DNA from: Bacillus alkalicellulosilyticus
GTDB taxonomy: Bacteria; Bacillota; Bacilli; Bacillales; Bacillaceae_F
NCBI RefSeq assembly: GCF_002019795.1
Contig: NZ_KV917381.1
Location: 3,628,068-3,692,067, forward strand
DNA: 64,000 bases
Reading direction: 5' to 3'
Shown: piece by piece, positions 8,452 to 18,150 of the stretch
Layout: each line of letters begins with the position of its first letter
How positions within the stretch are numbered: the stretch's first letter is position 1
The notes under the pieces: generated by a model
Database searches by the model: none
Seen by the model: the letters and a program-made list of their open reading frames with translations, nothing else
Told to the model about the DNA's origin: nothing
Translations under genes and position numbers: made by a program

Positions 8452-9729
8452 CTAGCCTTCTTTATGCTTAAAATATGCCCTTACTTCAGATATAAAATAT
8501 AGCGACCCTGCCACTAAAATGATGTCATCTTCTGGCGTTTGTTCTATCATCTCCGAAAGGCCTTGTTTCCAGTTCTCGACGTGATGTTTATGCTGGAATC
8601 TACAATTTTCATAAAGTTCATGACTTTGCTGGGCCCGTTCAAAGTCAAAGGTTGTAAACGTGATATCGTCACATACTTCATACAAAGGGCTAAATGTATC
8701 ATTCACATCTTTTTCCTTAGTCAATGATAACATGGCAAGAATCTTTCTTGGTTTATAGCGGAATATCGTTTCTGTAAGAGCCTCTACTCCTTGACGATTG
8801 TGAGCACCATCTATAATGATTAACGGTTTTTCGGAAACTTTTTCAAACCGTCCTAGCCAAAATGTCTTCTCTAGTCCTGTCCTGATTTCATCTTCTTCTA
8901 TTAATAATGCATAGAAGGTTCTTAAATATTGCAGACCCATGAGAGCTAGTGCAGCATTTTTCACTTGATGTGCACCTTCCATTGAAATATGAAGTTTGTC
9001 AAAGCTAGCAAAAGGGGTCTGAAGCGAGAATCTCTTTCCTTCTTCATTAGCTATGTGAAAATCATGACCTAGAACAAGGGCCTTCGCATGTTTATTTTCA
9101 GCTGTTTCTATAAATATCTTCAGTACTTCAGGAAGTTCTGCTGTTGTAATGACAGGTACCCCACTTTTAATAATTCCTGCTTTTTCAATCGCGATTTCTT
9201 CTATTGATTCACCTAATATATGCATATGGTCATATCCGACATTTGTAATCAACGACACCATTGGAGTTATCACATTTGTGGAATCTAGACGACCTCCAAG
9301 TCCCACTTCCATAATTACAATGTCTGGGTATGACACTTTAGCAAAGTATAGAAACGCGATCGTTGTAATTACTTCAAATTCAGTCGGTGAACCTAACTCA
9401 CTTTCGGCTAATTCTTCAACTAATGGCTTGACGCTTTTCGCCAATTCATCTAACTGCTCATCAGAAATCGGTTCCCCGTTAACAGCAATACGTTCATTAA
9501 AAAACTCAATGTATGGTGAGGTAAACGTACCTACTCTTAGACCACCTTCTTGAAGCATGTGCCGTAAGTAACTAACTGTTGACCCTTTACCATTTGTTCC
9601 ACCAACGTGTATGTATTTTAACCGCCGTTCTGGATTCCCTAATCTCTCAAGCATCCATTCCATTCTTTTCAGTCCTGGTTTAATCCCCAACGGAACAAGA
9701 CTATGTATCCATTTAACTGTTTCATTCAT
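8452..9729 (-). CDS. folC: Folylpolyglutamate synthase / dihydrofolate synthase FolC
   Basis: 425 residues, the usual length. It adds glutamate to folates (and to dihydropteroate) using ATP in the cytoplasm. The Mur-ligase type P-loop YIHVGGTNGKGSTVSYL lies near residues 38-55, followed by the TFTSPYIEFFNERI loop, MEVGLGGRLDSTNV (the omega/Mg-binding region) and GYDHMHILGESIEEIA. The C-terminal domain carries IIDGAHNRQGVEAL. It lies 95 bases downstream of valS, after a terminator, in the same order as in B. subtilis (valS-folC). The ATG is taken as the start because it is preceded by AAGAGGTG. Confidence 0.95.
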   Translation of the reverse strand: MNETVKWIHSLVPLGIKPGLKRMEWMLERLGNPERRLKYIHVGGTNGKGSTVSYLRHMLQEGGLRVGTFTSPYIEFFNERIAVNGEPISDEQLDELAKSVKPLVEELAESELGSPTEFEVITTIAFLYFAKVSYPDIVIMEVGLGGRLDSTNVITPMVSLITNVGYDHMHILGESIEEIAIEKAGIIKSGVPVITTAELPEVLKIFIETAENKHAKALVLGHDFHIANEEGKRFSLQTPFASFDKLHISMEGAHQVKNAALALMGLQYLRTFYALLIEEDEIRTGLEKTFWLGRFEKVSEKPLIIIDGAHNRQGVEALTETIFRYKPRKILAMLSLTKEKDVNDTFSPLYEVCDDITFTTFDFERAQQSHELYENCRFQHKHHVENWKQGLSEMIEQTPEDDIILVAGSLYFISEVRAYFKHKEG

Positions 9730-9775
9730 CTTATTTCACCTCTTAAGAAAAACGGCAAAGCCATAATATATTTGA

Positions 9776-9812
9776 AGAAAAAGCAAGTCGCAGATTACTG
9801 CGAAGCTTGCTT
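9776..9812 (-). terminator. Terminator between valS and folC
   Basis: A two-part stem (AAGCAAG/CTTGCTT and TCGCAG/CTGCGA, loop ATTA, two-base bulge) is followed on the minus strand by TTTTTC. Confidence 0.8.
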
Positions 9813-9824
9813 TCCTTAGTATGT

Positions 9825-12467
9825 CTATCCTTTTAACTCGGCAATTCGGGCTTGAACGGTTTCTCTTTTTTCTATATAATCTTTTTCCTTCGCGCGTTCC
9901 TCTTCAATTACTTGTTCAGGGGCTTTTGCGATAAAGCCTTGATTGCTAAGTTTTTTCTGAACTCGCTCAACTTCTTTATCTAGTTTCGCCACTTCATTTT
10001 CTAATCGAGCAATTTCAGCATCTAAGTCTAACAATCCTGCTAATGGTAAGAATAATTCTACACCCGTTATCACGTAAGACATTGATTTTTCAGGTGTTGC
10101 AAGATCTACACCAATTTTCAACTCGCTCGGATTACAGAATTTCTCAAGATAGCTTTTTCCACGCTCTAATTGTTCTAACACTTTGGCATCCTTCGCCTTG
10201 ATGTGGAGTTCAATTTGCTTACTCATTGGTACATTTAATTCAGAGCGAGTGTTACGTACAGAGCGAATGATTCCTTTTAGCAAGTTGAAATCTTGAACTG
10301 CGGTTGGGAATGTTAATTCTTCCTTAGAAACTGGCCAACTCGCAACTGTTATCGATTCGCCATCATGCGGCAAATGCTGCCATATTTCCTCGGTAATAAA
10401 CGGCATAAATGGATGTAACAGTCGAAGAGTCTGGTCAAAAACATACGCCAGGATGGATCTTGTTGTCTTTTTAGCTGTTTCATCTTCTCCATATAACGGG
10501 AGCTTTGCCATTTCAATATACCAGTCACAAATATCATCCCATATGAAGTTGTAAAGAATTCGTCCTACTTCGCCAAATTCATACGTATCAATTAAGCGAG
10601 TAACATCTGTAATCGTTTCTTGTAGTCTTGTCAAAATCCATTGGTCTGCTACAGACTTTTCTCCACTTAAATCTATTTCCTCGTACGTAAGTCCCTCCAT
10701 ATTCATCAAAGCAAACCGAGATGCGTTCCAAATCTTGTTACCAAAGTTCCATGTCGATTCTACCTTTTCCATCATAAAACGCAAATCATTTCCTTGGGAA
10801 CTTCCTGTAGAAAGGAAGAATCTCAATGCATCTGCACCATATTTGTCGATAACATCCATCGGGTCAATACCATTTCCTAATGATTTACTCATTTTGCGCC
10901 CTTCTGCATCTCGAACAAGTCCATGAATGAGTACATCTTTAAACGGACGTTCTCCTGTAAATTCAAGTCCTTGGAATATCATTCTTGATACCCAGAAGAA
11001 AATGATGTCATATCCTGTTACAAGAACATCAGTGGCATAATAACGTTTGAAATCTGAAGCTTCTTTATTAGGCCAGCCCATCGTTGAAAACGGCCAAAGC
11101 GCTGAGCTAAACCACGTATCTAACACATCATTATCCTGTTCCCAATTTTCAATGTCTGAAGGGGCTTCTTGACCAACAAACACTTCACCCGTTTCTTTAT
11201 GATACCAAGCTGGTATACGGTGCCCCCACCATAATTGACGAGAAATACACCAATCGCGGATGTTTTCAATCCAATGCAAATACGTCTTTTCAAAGCGGTC
11301 AGGAACAAAATTAACTTTTCCTTCTCCTTTTTGAAGGTCAATTGCTTGCTTGGCTAAAGGATCCATCTTTACAAACCATTGTGTTGATAAATAAGGTTCT
11401 ACTACTGCTCCACTTCGTTCAGAGTGACCAACTGAATGCATATGCTCTTCAATTTTAAATAAGATGCCTTGCTCTTGAAGGTCTGCTATGATTTGTTTAC
11501 GACATTCAAATCGGTCCAGTCCTTGGTACTTCGCAGCATTTCCATTCATTTTCCCATCTTCACTCATCACCAGGATGCGTTCTAAATTATGGCGATTTCC
11601 AATTTCAAAGTCATTTGGATCATGAGCAGGGGTAATCTTAACTGCACCAGAACCGAATTCCATATCAACATAATCATCAGCCACAATTGGAATCTCGCGA
11701 CCTACGATTGGAAGCTTAACTGTTTTACCAATTAAGTGCTTATAGCGCTCATCTTCAGGATGAACAGCAACTGCAGTATCACCAAGCATCGTCTCAGGAC
11801 GAGTCGTAGCAACTTCTATCTCTCCGCTTCCATCAGATAGAGGATATTTCATATGATAAAAATGCCCTTGAACATCTTTATAAATGACCTCGATATCGGA
11901 TAAAGCTGTTTTCGTTTGCGGATCCCAGTTAATGATGTATTCGCCACGATAAATTAACCCTTTTTCATATAAACGAACAAACACTTCACGAACCGCTTTT
12001 GATAATCCCTCATCTAATGTAAAACGTTCTCTCGAATAATCGAGTGCTAAGCCAAGTTTTGACCATTGCTTACGAATGAAGTCTGCGTATTCTTCCTTCC
12101 ACTCCCACGATTTTTCAAGGAACTTTTCTCGTCCTAAATCATAGCGACTTACTCCTTCTTCCCTTAGTTTCCCTTCTACTTTTGCTTGAGTTGCAATTCC
12201 GGCATGGTCCATCCCAGGAAGCCAAAGAGCATCATAGCCCTGCATTCTCTTTGTTCGAATTAAAATATCTTGTAATGTTGTATCCCAGGCATGACCTAAA
12301 TGAAGCTTTCCAGTAACATTTGGTGGAGGAATAACGATTGTATACGGCTTTTTCGATTCATCTCCTGTTGCTTCAAAAAACTTTCCCTCTAACCAGTAAG
12401 GGTACCATTTTGCTTCAGTTTCCTGAGGATTGTATTTTGTTGGCATCGAAACTTCATTATTTTCCAT
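9825..12467 (-). CDS. valS: Valyl-tRNA synthetase ValS
   Basis: 880 residues, the family length. A class Ia synthetase charging tRNA-Val. The HIGH motif appears as KLHLGHAWD near residue 55, the KMSKS motif as [11 protein letters not shown] near 525, and the editing domain lies between (e.g. [15 protein letters not shown]). The anticodon-binding domain follows, and the last ~65 residues form the tRNA-binding coiled coil ([21 protein letters not shown]). The start is an ATG preceded by a purine-rich AGGAGG. Expression is controlled by the Val-specific T-box leader just upstream. Confidence 0.97.
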   Translation of the reverse strand: MENNEVSMPTKYNPQETEAKWYPYWLEGKFFEATGDESKKPYTIVIPPPNVTGKLHLGHAWDTTLQDILIRTKRMQGYDALWLPGMDHAGIATQAKVEGKLREEGVSRYDLGREKFLEKSWEWKEEYADFIRKQWSKLGLALDYSRERFTLDEGLSKAVREVFVRLYEKGLIYRGEYIINWDPQTKTALSDIEVIYKDVQGHFYHMKYPLSDGSGEIEVATTRPETMLGDTAVAVHPEDERYKHLIGKTVKLPIVGREIPIVADDYVDMEFGSGAVKITPAHDPNDFEIGNRHNLERILVMSEDGKMNGNAAKYQGLDRFECRKQIIADLQEQGILFKIEEHMHSVGHSERSGAVVEPYLSTQWFVKMDPLAKQAIDLQKGEGKVNFVPDRFEKTYLHWIENIRDWCISRQLWWGHRIPAWYHKETGEVFVGQEAPSDIENWEQDNDVLDTWFSSALWPFSTMGWPNKEASDFKRYYATDVLVTGYDIIFFWVSRMIFQGLEFTGERPFKDVLIHGLVRDAEGRKMSKSLGNGIDPMDVIDKYGADALRFFLSTGSSQGNDLRFMMEKVESTWNFGNKIWNASRFALMNMEGLTYEEIDLSGEKSVADQWILTRLQETITDVTRLIDTYEFGEVGRILYNFIWDDICDWYIEMAKLPLYGEDETAKKTTRSILAYVFDQTLRLLHPFMPFITEEIWQHLPHDGESITVASWPVSKEELTFPTAVQDFNLLKGIIRSVRNTRSELNVPMSKQIELHIKAKDAKVLEQLERGKSYLEKFCNPSELKIGVDLATPEKSMSYVITGVELFLPLAGLLDLDAEIARLENEVAKLDKEVERVQKKLSNQGFIAKAPEQVIEEERAKEKDYIEKRETVQARIAELKG

Positions 12468-12489
12468 CGATGCGAACCTCCTTTATATG

Positions 12490-12770
12490 TATTGTAAAAT
12501 ATAAAAAACTCCCCCCGTCTCAAAGGACGAAGAGAGAAGATTTCGCGGTACCACCTTTGTTTGCAACACAAAAAAATGTGTTACACACTCATCAGTTTAA
12601 CGGCTGTGCCGGCTTTCTCTACTGTACGGTTCAAGAAAGCTGCTTAAGGGTGACGTTCAATCCGTACATCCTGGAAAATCTCACAGCTACTGATTTTCCT
12701 CTCTGTAGGGTTCAGGATTTACTCTTCCCTATCATTGCAGTTGCATTTATCTTGATATATTTTACCTTTT
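12490..12770 (-). promoter_or_regulatory. T-box leader of valS (Val, specifier GTC)
   Basis: The minus strand carries the T-box sequence AAGGTGGTACCGCG at 12543-12556, which pairs with the uncharged tRNA acceptor end. It is followed by an intrinsic terminator: CTCTCTTCGTC pairs with GACGGGGGGAG (several G-U pairs), then T6. A GTC triplet at 12652-12654 in the context GAAC-GTC-ACC is the likely specifier codon, consistent with valine. The same GAAC-NNN-NCC context occurs in the ilv leader. Uncharged tRNA-Val should favour readthrough into valS. This accounts for most of the 423-base gap before the next gene. Confidence 0.93.
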
Positions 12771-12890
12771 TACCCTGGTATTCGTCAATATCAGCATAGC
12801 CATTATTTCATTAATTCATGCAGTCCTACTCACATTCGTCTATATCTTGCATACGTTAAAAGTAAGAACAACGAGAAGGAGGGGATTTAC

Positions 12891-13076
12891 ATGCCCAACC
12901 GAAGATTTCGTCCACCATCATGGCTTGTCCGCTTTCGCTACGCTATCTATCAATGTATCTTTTACCTTGTTTGCTTTCAATTTATACGCACTCTTTTCTT
13001 ACCAACAATGTTCGATGTTCTTATCCTAATCGTCTTAATTATTGTGTATGTAAGCTTCCTCATTGGTGTAATATGA
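12891..13076 (+). CDS. Small membrane protein, hypothetical
   Basis: A 61-residue ORF on the plus strand in an otherwise minus-strand region. A strong ribosome binding site (GAAGGAGGGG, 8 bases before the ATG) supports translation. The N-terminus is basic (MPNRRFRPPSW), followed by two hydrophobic stretches (about 18-35 and 41-60), so an inner-membrane hairpin is likely. It is transcribed away from the valS leader and converges on ysxE, sharing a bidirectional terminator. No family is recognised. Confidence 0.7.
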   Translation: MPNRRFRPPSWLVRFRYAIYQCIFYLVCFQFIRTLFLPTMFDVLILIVLIIVYVSFLIGVI

Positions 13077-13079
13077 CAA

Positions 13080-13109
13080 ATAGCTCACCCTAAAGTATAG
13101 GTGAGCTAT
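13080..13109. terminator. Bidirectional terminator between small ORF and ysxE
   Basis: A ten-base perfect inverted repeat ATAGCTCACC/GGTGAGCTAT with loop CTAAAGTATA lies between convergent genes and overlaps the ysxE stop codon. T-rich flanks are short on both sides. Confidence 0.7.
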
Positions 13110-14134
13110 TGTGTTGATACTCCTTGTTCAGTTGATTTTGGTGGAAATAAAAAGGCATCTAACCGTTTCACACGTCGCATCGTCATAATTCTTTTCTCTA
13201 AACGGCGAACGTGGTCAAGTTCACTTTGGTCTGGAGTTTTATTCACATATTTTTCTAATGAAAATCGGACAGGCTCTGGAAACTTTAAATACCCTTGTAA
13301 AAGATGCTTTTCTTCTTCATGAAGAGGTAGATGATTGTCATAAATTTGAAACCAGCTTACCATTTCTTCTTCATTCCATAAACTGTACCTAAACGACTGT
13401 CGACAAAACAAAGCCAAATCTCTTGCAGGTGTATCAAGTCCAGCCTTCTCAAAATTAAATAATAATGGGTCACCTTGTTTAGAAAAATGAACATGTGACC
13501 TTGAGAGGTTCCCATGACAAAAGACAGTGCGGTATTTTTCTTTCTCACTCACAATGTCAAACCATTGTTTCGCATGATTTTTGGCTTCTTCAATGAGTAA
13601 AAGCATTTGGTGAATATGAGTCATATACGTTAGTTCATATGGCGACATGTAAATTTTTTGTTCTGCCACATCAGCAAAACGTTCAAGTTCTAGACGTTTT
13701 GAATCCCATCTTTGAATAAGAGCTTGATAGGATTCTTCTATTGTTTCTTTTGTATAAGATTGAGTTTTAACTGTCAACTGATGAATAATTCCCATTTGTT
13801 CAACCATTAGTTGTTCCGGTGACTCTCTGTGTGAATACGGTTCTTTTTCCATCCAGGGCATTAAATAATAGGAAGATGCATCTGTCACTAATACTAGTTC
13901 ACCATATTTACTAGGAATGACCGGTACCGTATAACGATAATTAAGCCGTGCAAGCTTGCGTATATGATAGGCAAAGTTGTCAGCTTGCTCCTTGTTCATT
14001 CTTGACTCTTTTAATGCAAAAATGCCACGGTCTGTATACACTTTTTTTATCCGGCCAAAAGCTTCGATTTTTGTAGGATTCAAATCATAGTGATATAAGA
14101 TCGCCTGATAATGATATAGCTCATTCGTATTCAT
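13106..14134 (-). CDS. ysxE: Spore coat protein YsxE, CotS-family kinase-like fold
   Basis: 342 residues, with the aminoglycoside phosphotransferase-like fold of the CotS family. YsxE is a SpoVID-dependent spore coat component in B. subtilis. The kinase signature positions are altered: the catalytic loop reads FCHGNLSRSHVHF (HGN where active kinases have HGD), and the metal-binding loop reads LLFNFEKAGLDTPARDLALF (NFE where DFD is expected). That suggests a pseudokinase with a structural role, but it may hold for the whole YsxE family. Its ATG overlaps the stop of the upstream gene (ATGA), so it is the last gene of the spoVID operon. Confidence 0.88.
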   Translation of the reverse strand: MNTNELYHYQAILYHYDLNPTKIEAFGRIKKVYTDRGIFALKESRMNKEQADNFAYHIRKLARLNYRYTVPVIPSKYGELVLVTDASSYYLMPWMEKEPYSHRESPEQLMVEQMGIIHQLTVKTQSYTKETIEESYQALIQRWDSKRLELERFADVAEQKIYMSPYELTYMTHIHQMLLLIEEAKNHAKQWFDIVSEKEKYRTVFCHGNLSRSHVHFSKQGDPLLFNFEKAGLDTPARDLALFCRQSFRYSLWNEEEMVSWFQIYDNHLPLHEEEKHLLQGYLKFPEPVRFSLEKYVNKTPDQSELDHVRRLEKRIMTMRRVKRLDAFLFPPKSTEQGVSTQ

Positions 14135-15051
14135 GTTCTATTTGCCTTCCCTTCGTTATGCCACTCAAGTAAAAATCGAATCATTTCTTGATTTTCATTC
14201 CAGCGAGCCCGAAATACTTCGTAGTTTGCTTGACATTCCTCTATTGACTGACAATGTTGAGCTGAATCTAGCAGTTCGACAAGTTCCCATGGTAATAGGA
14301 AATCTGCTAATAATAGCTCAAGTTGCCCATTTTTTTTCATCTCAAACGAACGATTAATTTCATTTAAGACTTGTGTCAGTGAAGCCTCTCCATGAATTCG
14401 TTTCCATTCTTTGATAAATCCACAAAACTGTGTATATCCTCGTTCAGGCTTTGCCATCGTTCCTTGCCAAAACAGCACTCGGTTATGAGTTCTCGCTTGA
14501 TAAAGGCTAGAAATGGAATCTAGTAAAGGTGCTGTAACATCTTTATTTCTTTTTCTAATATATTGTGCTTTTGCCACTCTACTTTTCGCTTCATCAAAGC
14601 AAGTATAAATAATCTTTTGCGTATCCTTAGTAAAGTTCTTAAAGGTATTTGCAAGTGGCTCATATTTGTCCAATGATGGAAAAGAACATGACGTTATTTC
14701 CTCTCCATAAGAAGAATGTAAACCGTAGTTTAAAACTTTTGCGAGGAGTTGTCCCCATTTTTGCTCTTCTTCAATCATAGGAGAGAGGGTGGTCACCTCA
14801 TCATGAAGTGTAAACCACCCTTTGTTGTATTCGACCTCTGTCTGATTGCTCTTCGTACGTATCATTTTATCAGTGATCAAATAAGGATTAATGCTACATT
14901 CATCTCGCCAGGAAACATGCCATTGTAGCAATGAATACTCGTTCCAGAAACGGACCCGTTTTAACCCTTTATCCGTTTCAATCACATCGTTTTCTTTCCA
15001 CTTTGTGATTTTTACATCATATTTTTGATTGATTAATTCGAGAACCTCCAT
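14131..15051 (-). CDS. Divergent CotS-like protein in the spoVID operon
   Basis: 306 residues, no confident family match by eye. The N-terminal 90 residues follow the pattern of CotS/YsxE N-lobes (YDVKITKWKENDVIETDKGL ... NKGWFTLHDEV), and the rest is helical with Trp-rich stretches, but no HGD or DFD kinase motifs are seen. It sits between spoVID (20 bases upstream) and ysxE (ATGA overlap) and is therefore coupled to both; B. subtilis has no gene here. A coat or coat-assembly protein derived from a CotS-like ancestor is the best guess; this is inference. The ATG is preceded by AGGGGAG at a normal distance. Confidence 0.6.
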   Translation of the reverse strand: MEVLELINQKYDVKITKWKENDVIETDKGLKRVRFWNEYSLLQWHVSWRDECSINPYLITDKMIRTKSNQTEVEYNKGWFTLHDEVTTLSPMIEEEQKWGQLLAKVLNYGLHSSYGEEITSCSFPSLDKYEPLANTFKNFTKDTQKIIYTCFDEAKSRVAKAQYIRKRNKDVTAPLLDSISSLYQARTHNRVLFWQGTMAKPERGYTQFCGFIKEWKRIHGEASLTQVLNEINRSFEMKKNGQLELLLADFLLPWELVELLDSAQHCQSIEECQANYEVFRARWNENQEMIRFLLEWHNEGKANRT

Positions 15052-15071
15052 TGGAATTCTCCCCTATTCTA

Positions 15072-16301
15072 TTACCTTTTTGGTATATAGATAATTTGTC
15101 CTTCTTCTACTTGCTCATTTTCCAATCGATTAACGCGAACGAGATGGCTGGTTTGAAGTTGATAGCGTTCCGCAATGGTATCCAACGATTCATTTTCTTG
15201 AATGATGCACATTCTTAATTTTGAAAACTGCTCTTCCCCGTTAGTTAGCATTTTCGTTAAGTAAAGTGCATTTTCATCCTTTTGTGAAGTAGGTCTCTCT
15301 GGCTCGACTTCTTCTTCACGTCCCTCTTCCACTTCATTGGATTGATCCGTATTAACTACCGCTAAATCTTTAAGCGGTGCTAGATTAATTTTTGTTTGAT
15401 GTTCCTCTTCATTACGTACTTCATCTTGTACTTCATCTTGTTCTTCAACTTCTTCAATGTCTTCATGTGCTTCTTCTGACTCTACTTGAAGTGCCGCTGT
15501 CGCCTGCACTTGGTTGTCTTCTTTTCGCTCTCCCGCTCGTGGGGCCGTGACTACAGTTGGAACAGGCTCTTCTTCTTCTGATGCTTGTTCTGCTCCTGTT
15601 GCTAAAACTGGCTCTTTGACTTCTTCCTCTTGAGGAGTAGATTCGACTGGTGCGACACCAAGACCAATTCCTTCTCCTTCAGCACGAGGTTGACTTGCTG
15701 CAATCGGCTCTGGTGGTGCAGCTGGACGCTGTCTCGCTTCAAATTGGAAGCTTCTAAACGCCGGTTCTGGTGGTGCCTGTTGTTGCTCATAAACTGGGAG
15801 TTGTTCTTCCAGTTGTTCTTCTGGCTCCTCTTGCACTTCATTCGTTCGTTCTACTTCATGTGTGGCCATCCCACTTATCGTTACATCAGCAGTAAGTTGG
15901 ATGCATCCTCTTTCCGGTAAATCATAATCAAATGTTTCAACTTGTACATAAACATCTTCTAAGTTGTTAATTCGATTTAATGGAATCGTTACATCAATTG
16001 GAAAATAATGTTTAATCTCACCAATTCCGTCTTCCGATACCGTTACTTGTTCAATCGAACGAAAGCTTGCCAGCTCATCAATGTTACTCGGTATATTTTC
16101 TTCTTCTGGAACATTTTTGTTTGGTCGGTATTCCCCCACCAATTGTAAACCCCCACGAATAAAAACATGCTGTTCACTTTCTTCAATCGTAATTTCTGGA
16201 TCCAATGACATTGATAAAATTTCTGAAATTTCCTGGCCTTTATTGAGCCAAACTGACTCCTCAATTGAAAAAGATAATTTTGATGGATGATCTTGGGTCA
16301 C
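15072..16301 (-). CDS. spoVID: Stage VI sporulation protein D, SpoVID
   Basis: SpoVID anchors the spore coat around the forespore and interacts with SafA and SpoIVA. The N-terminal domain (PSKLSFSIEESVWLNKGQ ... MSLDPEITIEE) matches the B. subtilis protein. A long acidic, Glu/Pro/Gln-rich low-complexity middle follows (about residues 160-350), and the last ~45 residues form a LysM domain ending EEGQIIYIPKR. The GTG at 16301 is chosen: GGAGG lies eight bases upstream, and the protein then begins almost where B. subtilis SpoVID does. The frame stays open upstream, giving a less likely longer form. It is the first gene of the operon with the CotS-like gene and ysxE. Confidence 0.93.
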   Translation of the reverse strand: MTQDHPSKLSFSIEESVWLNKGQEISEILSMSLDPEITIEESEQHVFIRGGLQLVGEYRPNKNVPEEENIPSNIDELASFRSIEQVTVSEDGIGEIKHYFPIDVTIPLNRINNLEDVYVQVETFDYDLPERGCIQLTADVTISGMATHEVERTNEVQEEPEEQLEEQLPVYEQQQAPPEPAFRSFQFEARQRPAAPPEPIAASQPRAEGEGIGLGVAPVESTPQEEEVKEPVLATGAEQASEEEEPVPTVVTAPRAGERKEDNQVQATAALQVESEEAHEDIEEVEEQDEVQDEVRNEEEHQTKINLAPLKDLAVVNTDQSNEVEEGREEEVEPERPTSQKDENALYLTKMLTNGEEQFSKLRMCIIQENESLDTIAERYQLQTSHLVRVNRLENEQVEEGQIIYIPKR

Positions 16302-16495
16302 AGCGACTTCCTCCTTCAATCTATTTCTAGTTCCTTCTGTTTCGGTCATGTCTGTACAGTTAAACCTATGACAAGACAAAGTAGAATATGAACACTTCTT
16401 CGGAATTCATTTGATTTATAACCGATTTTGAAGAAGAAATAGAAACAAGTGGTGATTGTTCTTACATTACCAGTGTTCCTTTACTTCGCTCCAAT

Positions 16496-16803
16496 GGGCA
16501 CGATTATTTCTATTCGTTACCCCTTCCCTCGCTTTTCCCTTTCCACCGGGCACGATTATTTCTATTCGTTACCCCTTCCCTTGCTTTTTCCTTTCCACCG
16601 GGCACGATTATTCTTATTCGTCACCCCTTCCCTCGCTTTTCCCTTTCCACCGGGCACGATTATTTCTATTCGTTACCCCTTCCCTTGCTTTTTCCTTTCC
16701 ACCGGGCACGATTATTCTTATTCGTCACCCCTTCCCTTGCTTTTTCCTTTCCACCGGGCACGATTATTCTTATTCGTCACCCCTTCCCTCGCTTTTTCCT
16801 CCT
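16496..16803. repeat. 52-bp tandem repeat, six copies
   Basis: Six head-to-tail units start at 16496, 16548, 16600, 16652, 16704 and 16756. Each begins GGGCACGATTATT and ends CCTTTCCACC, with few substitutions; two sub-variants alternate (TTTCTATTCGTTACC and TTCTTATTCGTCACC). An imperfect inverted repeat CGATTA/TATTCG lies near the start of each unit. As 52 is not a multiple of three, every frame stays open and gives the same peptide in rotation, so these ORFs are artefacts. The array fills most of the gap between spoVID and hemL. Confidence 0.95.
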
Positions 16804-16811
16804 AATAAAAA

Positions 16812-16843
16812 AGAGCGATGAATGTAATTCAATTCATCGCTCT
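16812..16843 (-). terminator. Terminator of the hem operon
   Basis: Stem AGAGCGATGAAT/ATTCATCGCTCT with T6 following on the minus strand, immediately after hemL. Confidence 0.85.
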
Positions 16844-16848
16844 GCTTT

Positions 16849-18141
16849 TTATTTTAATGTAGCAAATGCTCGTTCTGCGGCTTCAATTGTTTTATCAATA
16901 TCCGCTTCGGTATGTTTTGTCGATAAGAACATTCCCTCGAATTGTGAAGGTGGTAAGGAAATGCCTTGGTTTAACATTTCTTTAAAATAGGCTGCGAAGA
17001 AGTCTAGGTTGGAAGTAGATGCTTTTTCAAAGTTTATTACCTTTTCATCCGTAAAGAAGAATCCAACCATTGACCCAGCTCTACTTGTGGAGTGCGGAAT
17101 GCTATGTTTTGTGGCCGCTTCGGATAAACCCTTTTCTAAGCGTGATCCTAATCTTTCAAAATGCTCATAATCCACTTCTGTTAGTTGAGACAGTGTTTCA
17201 TATCCTGCTGTCATCGCTAATGGGTTACCTGACAGTGTACCCGCTTGATAGATTGGACCACTTGGCGCAATTTGTTCCATAATTTCTCGTCTTCCGCCGT
17301 AAGCACCAACTGGCAAGCCTCCACCAATTACTTTTCCAAGACAAGTTAGATCAGGAGTAACGCCAAAGTATCCTTGGGCACAGTGATATCCAACACGGAA
17401 GCCTGTCATTACTTCATCAAAAATAAGTAAGCTTCCATTTTCTGATGTCAGCTCACGCAATGATTCTAAAAATCCTGGTTCCGGTAAAACGACACCCATG
17501 TTTCCAGCAACAGGTTCGACAATTACACCAGCAATGTCATCCCCGAATTTGTCAAACGCAAGTCGTAAGCTATCTAGGTCATTATAAGGAACCGTTAATG
17601 TATTTTGTGCGACAGATTCAGGAACACCTGGACTATCTGGTAAACCAAGCGTAGCAACACCAGAGCCTGCTTTTATAAGAAGTGAGTCCCCATGTCCATG
17701 GTAACACCCTTCAAATTTTACGATTTTATTTCGACCAGTATAGCCTCGCGCTAAGCGAAGAGCACTCATCGTTGCTTCTGTTCCAGAGTTGACCATGCGT
17801 ACGACTTCAATGGATGGAACACGTTCAATGACAAGCTCAGCCATCTTTGTTTCTAATTCATTTGGGGCACCAAAGCTTGTCCCGCGCTCTGTTACTTCTT
17901 TTAACGCTTCAACCACTTTTTCATCGGCGTGACCGAGAATGAGTGGCCCCCACGATAGGACATAGTCAATATACTCGTTTCCGTCAATATCATAAATACG
18001 AGAACCTTTTCCTCGCTCCATAAACACCGGATCCATTTTCACCGATTTAAACGCGCGAACTGGGCTATTCACTCCGCCTGGCATTAGCGGTTTGGCTTTT
18101 TCAAATGCTTGTTTCGAACGCTCATATCTCATTTCTTTCAC
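16849..18141 (-). CDS. hemL: Glutamate-1-semialdehyde 2,1-aminomutase HemL
   Basis: 430 residues. A PLP enzyme of aminotransferase class III that converts glutamate-1-semialdehyde to 5-aminolevulinate. The PLP-lysine motif is [18 protein letters not shown] near residue 267; [12 protein letters not shown] holds the conserved Asp, and [21 protein letters not shown] the phosphate-binding region. It is the last gene of the hemA-hemX-hemC-hemD-hemB-hemL operon, nine bases after hemB, and is followed by a terminator. The start ATG with GAGGTG upstream gives the expected N-terminus ([22 protein letters not shown]). Confidence 0.97.
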   Translation of the reverse strand: MKEMRYERSKQAFEKAKPLMPGGVNSPVRAFKSVKMDPVFMERGKGSRIYDIDGNEYIDYVLSWGPLILGHADEKVVEALKEVTERGTSFGAPNELETKMAELVIERVPSIEVVRMVNSGTEATMSALRLARGYTGRNKIVKFEGCYHGHGDSLLIKAGSGVATLGLPDSPGVPESVAQNTLTVPYNDLDSLRLAFDKFGDDIAGVIVEPVAGNMGVVLPEPGFLESLRELTSENGSLLIFDEVMTGFRVGYHCAQGYFGVTPDLTCLGKVIGGGLPVGAYGGRREIMEQIAPSGPIYQAGTLSGNPLAMTAGYETLSQLTEVDYEHFERLGSRLEKGLSEAATKHSIPHSTSRAGSMVGFFFTDEKVINFEKASTSNLDFFAAYFKEMLNQGISLPPSQFEGMFLSTKHTEADIDKTIEAAERAFATLK

Positions 18142-18150
18142 CTCTTTTTT

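Noticed and set aside
16496-16803. CRISPR array
   Set aside because: The units are contiguous and have no variable spacers.
16449-16821. Overlapping plus-strand ORFs of about 120 codons
   Set aside because: They are readings of the 52-bp tandem array in different frames and give the same rotated peptide; no ribosome binding site.
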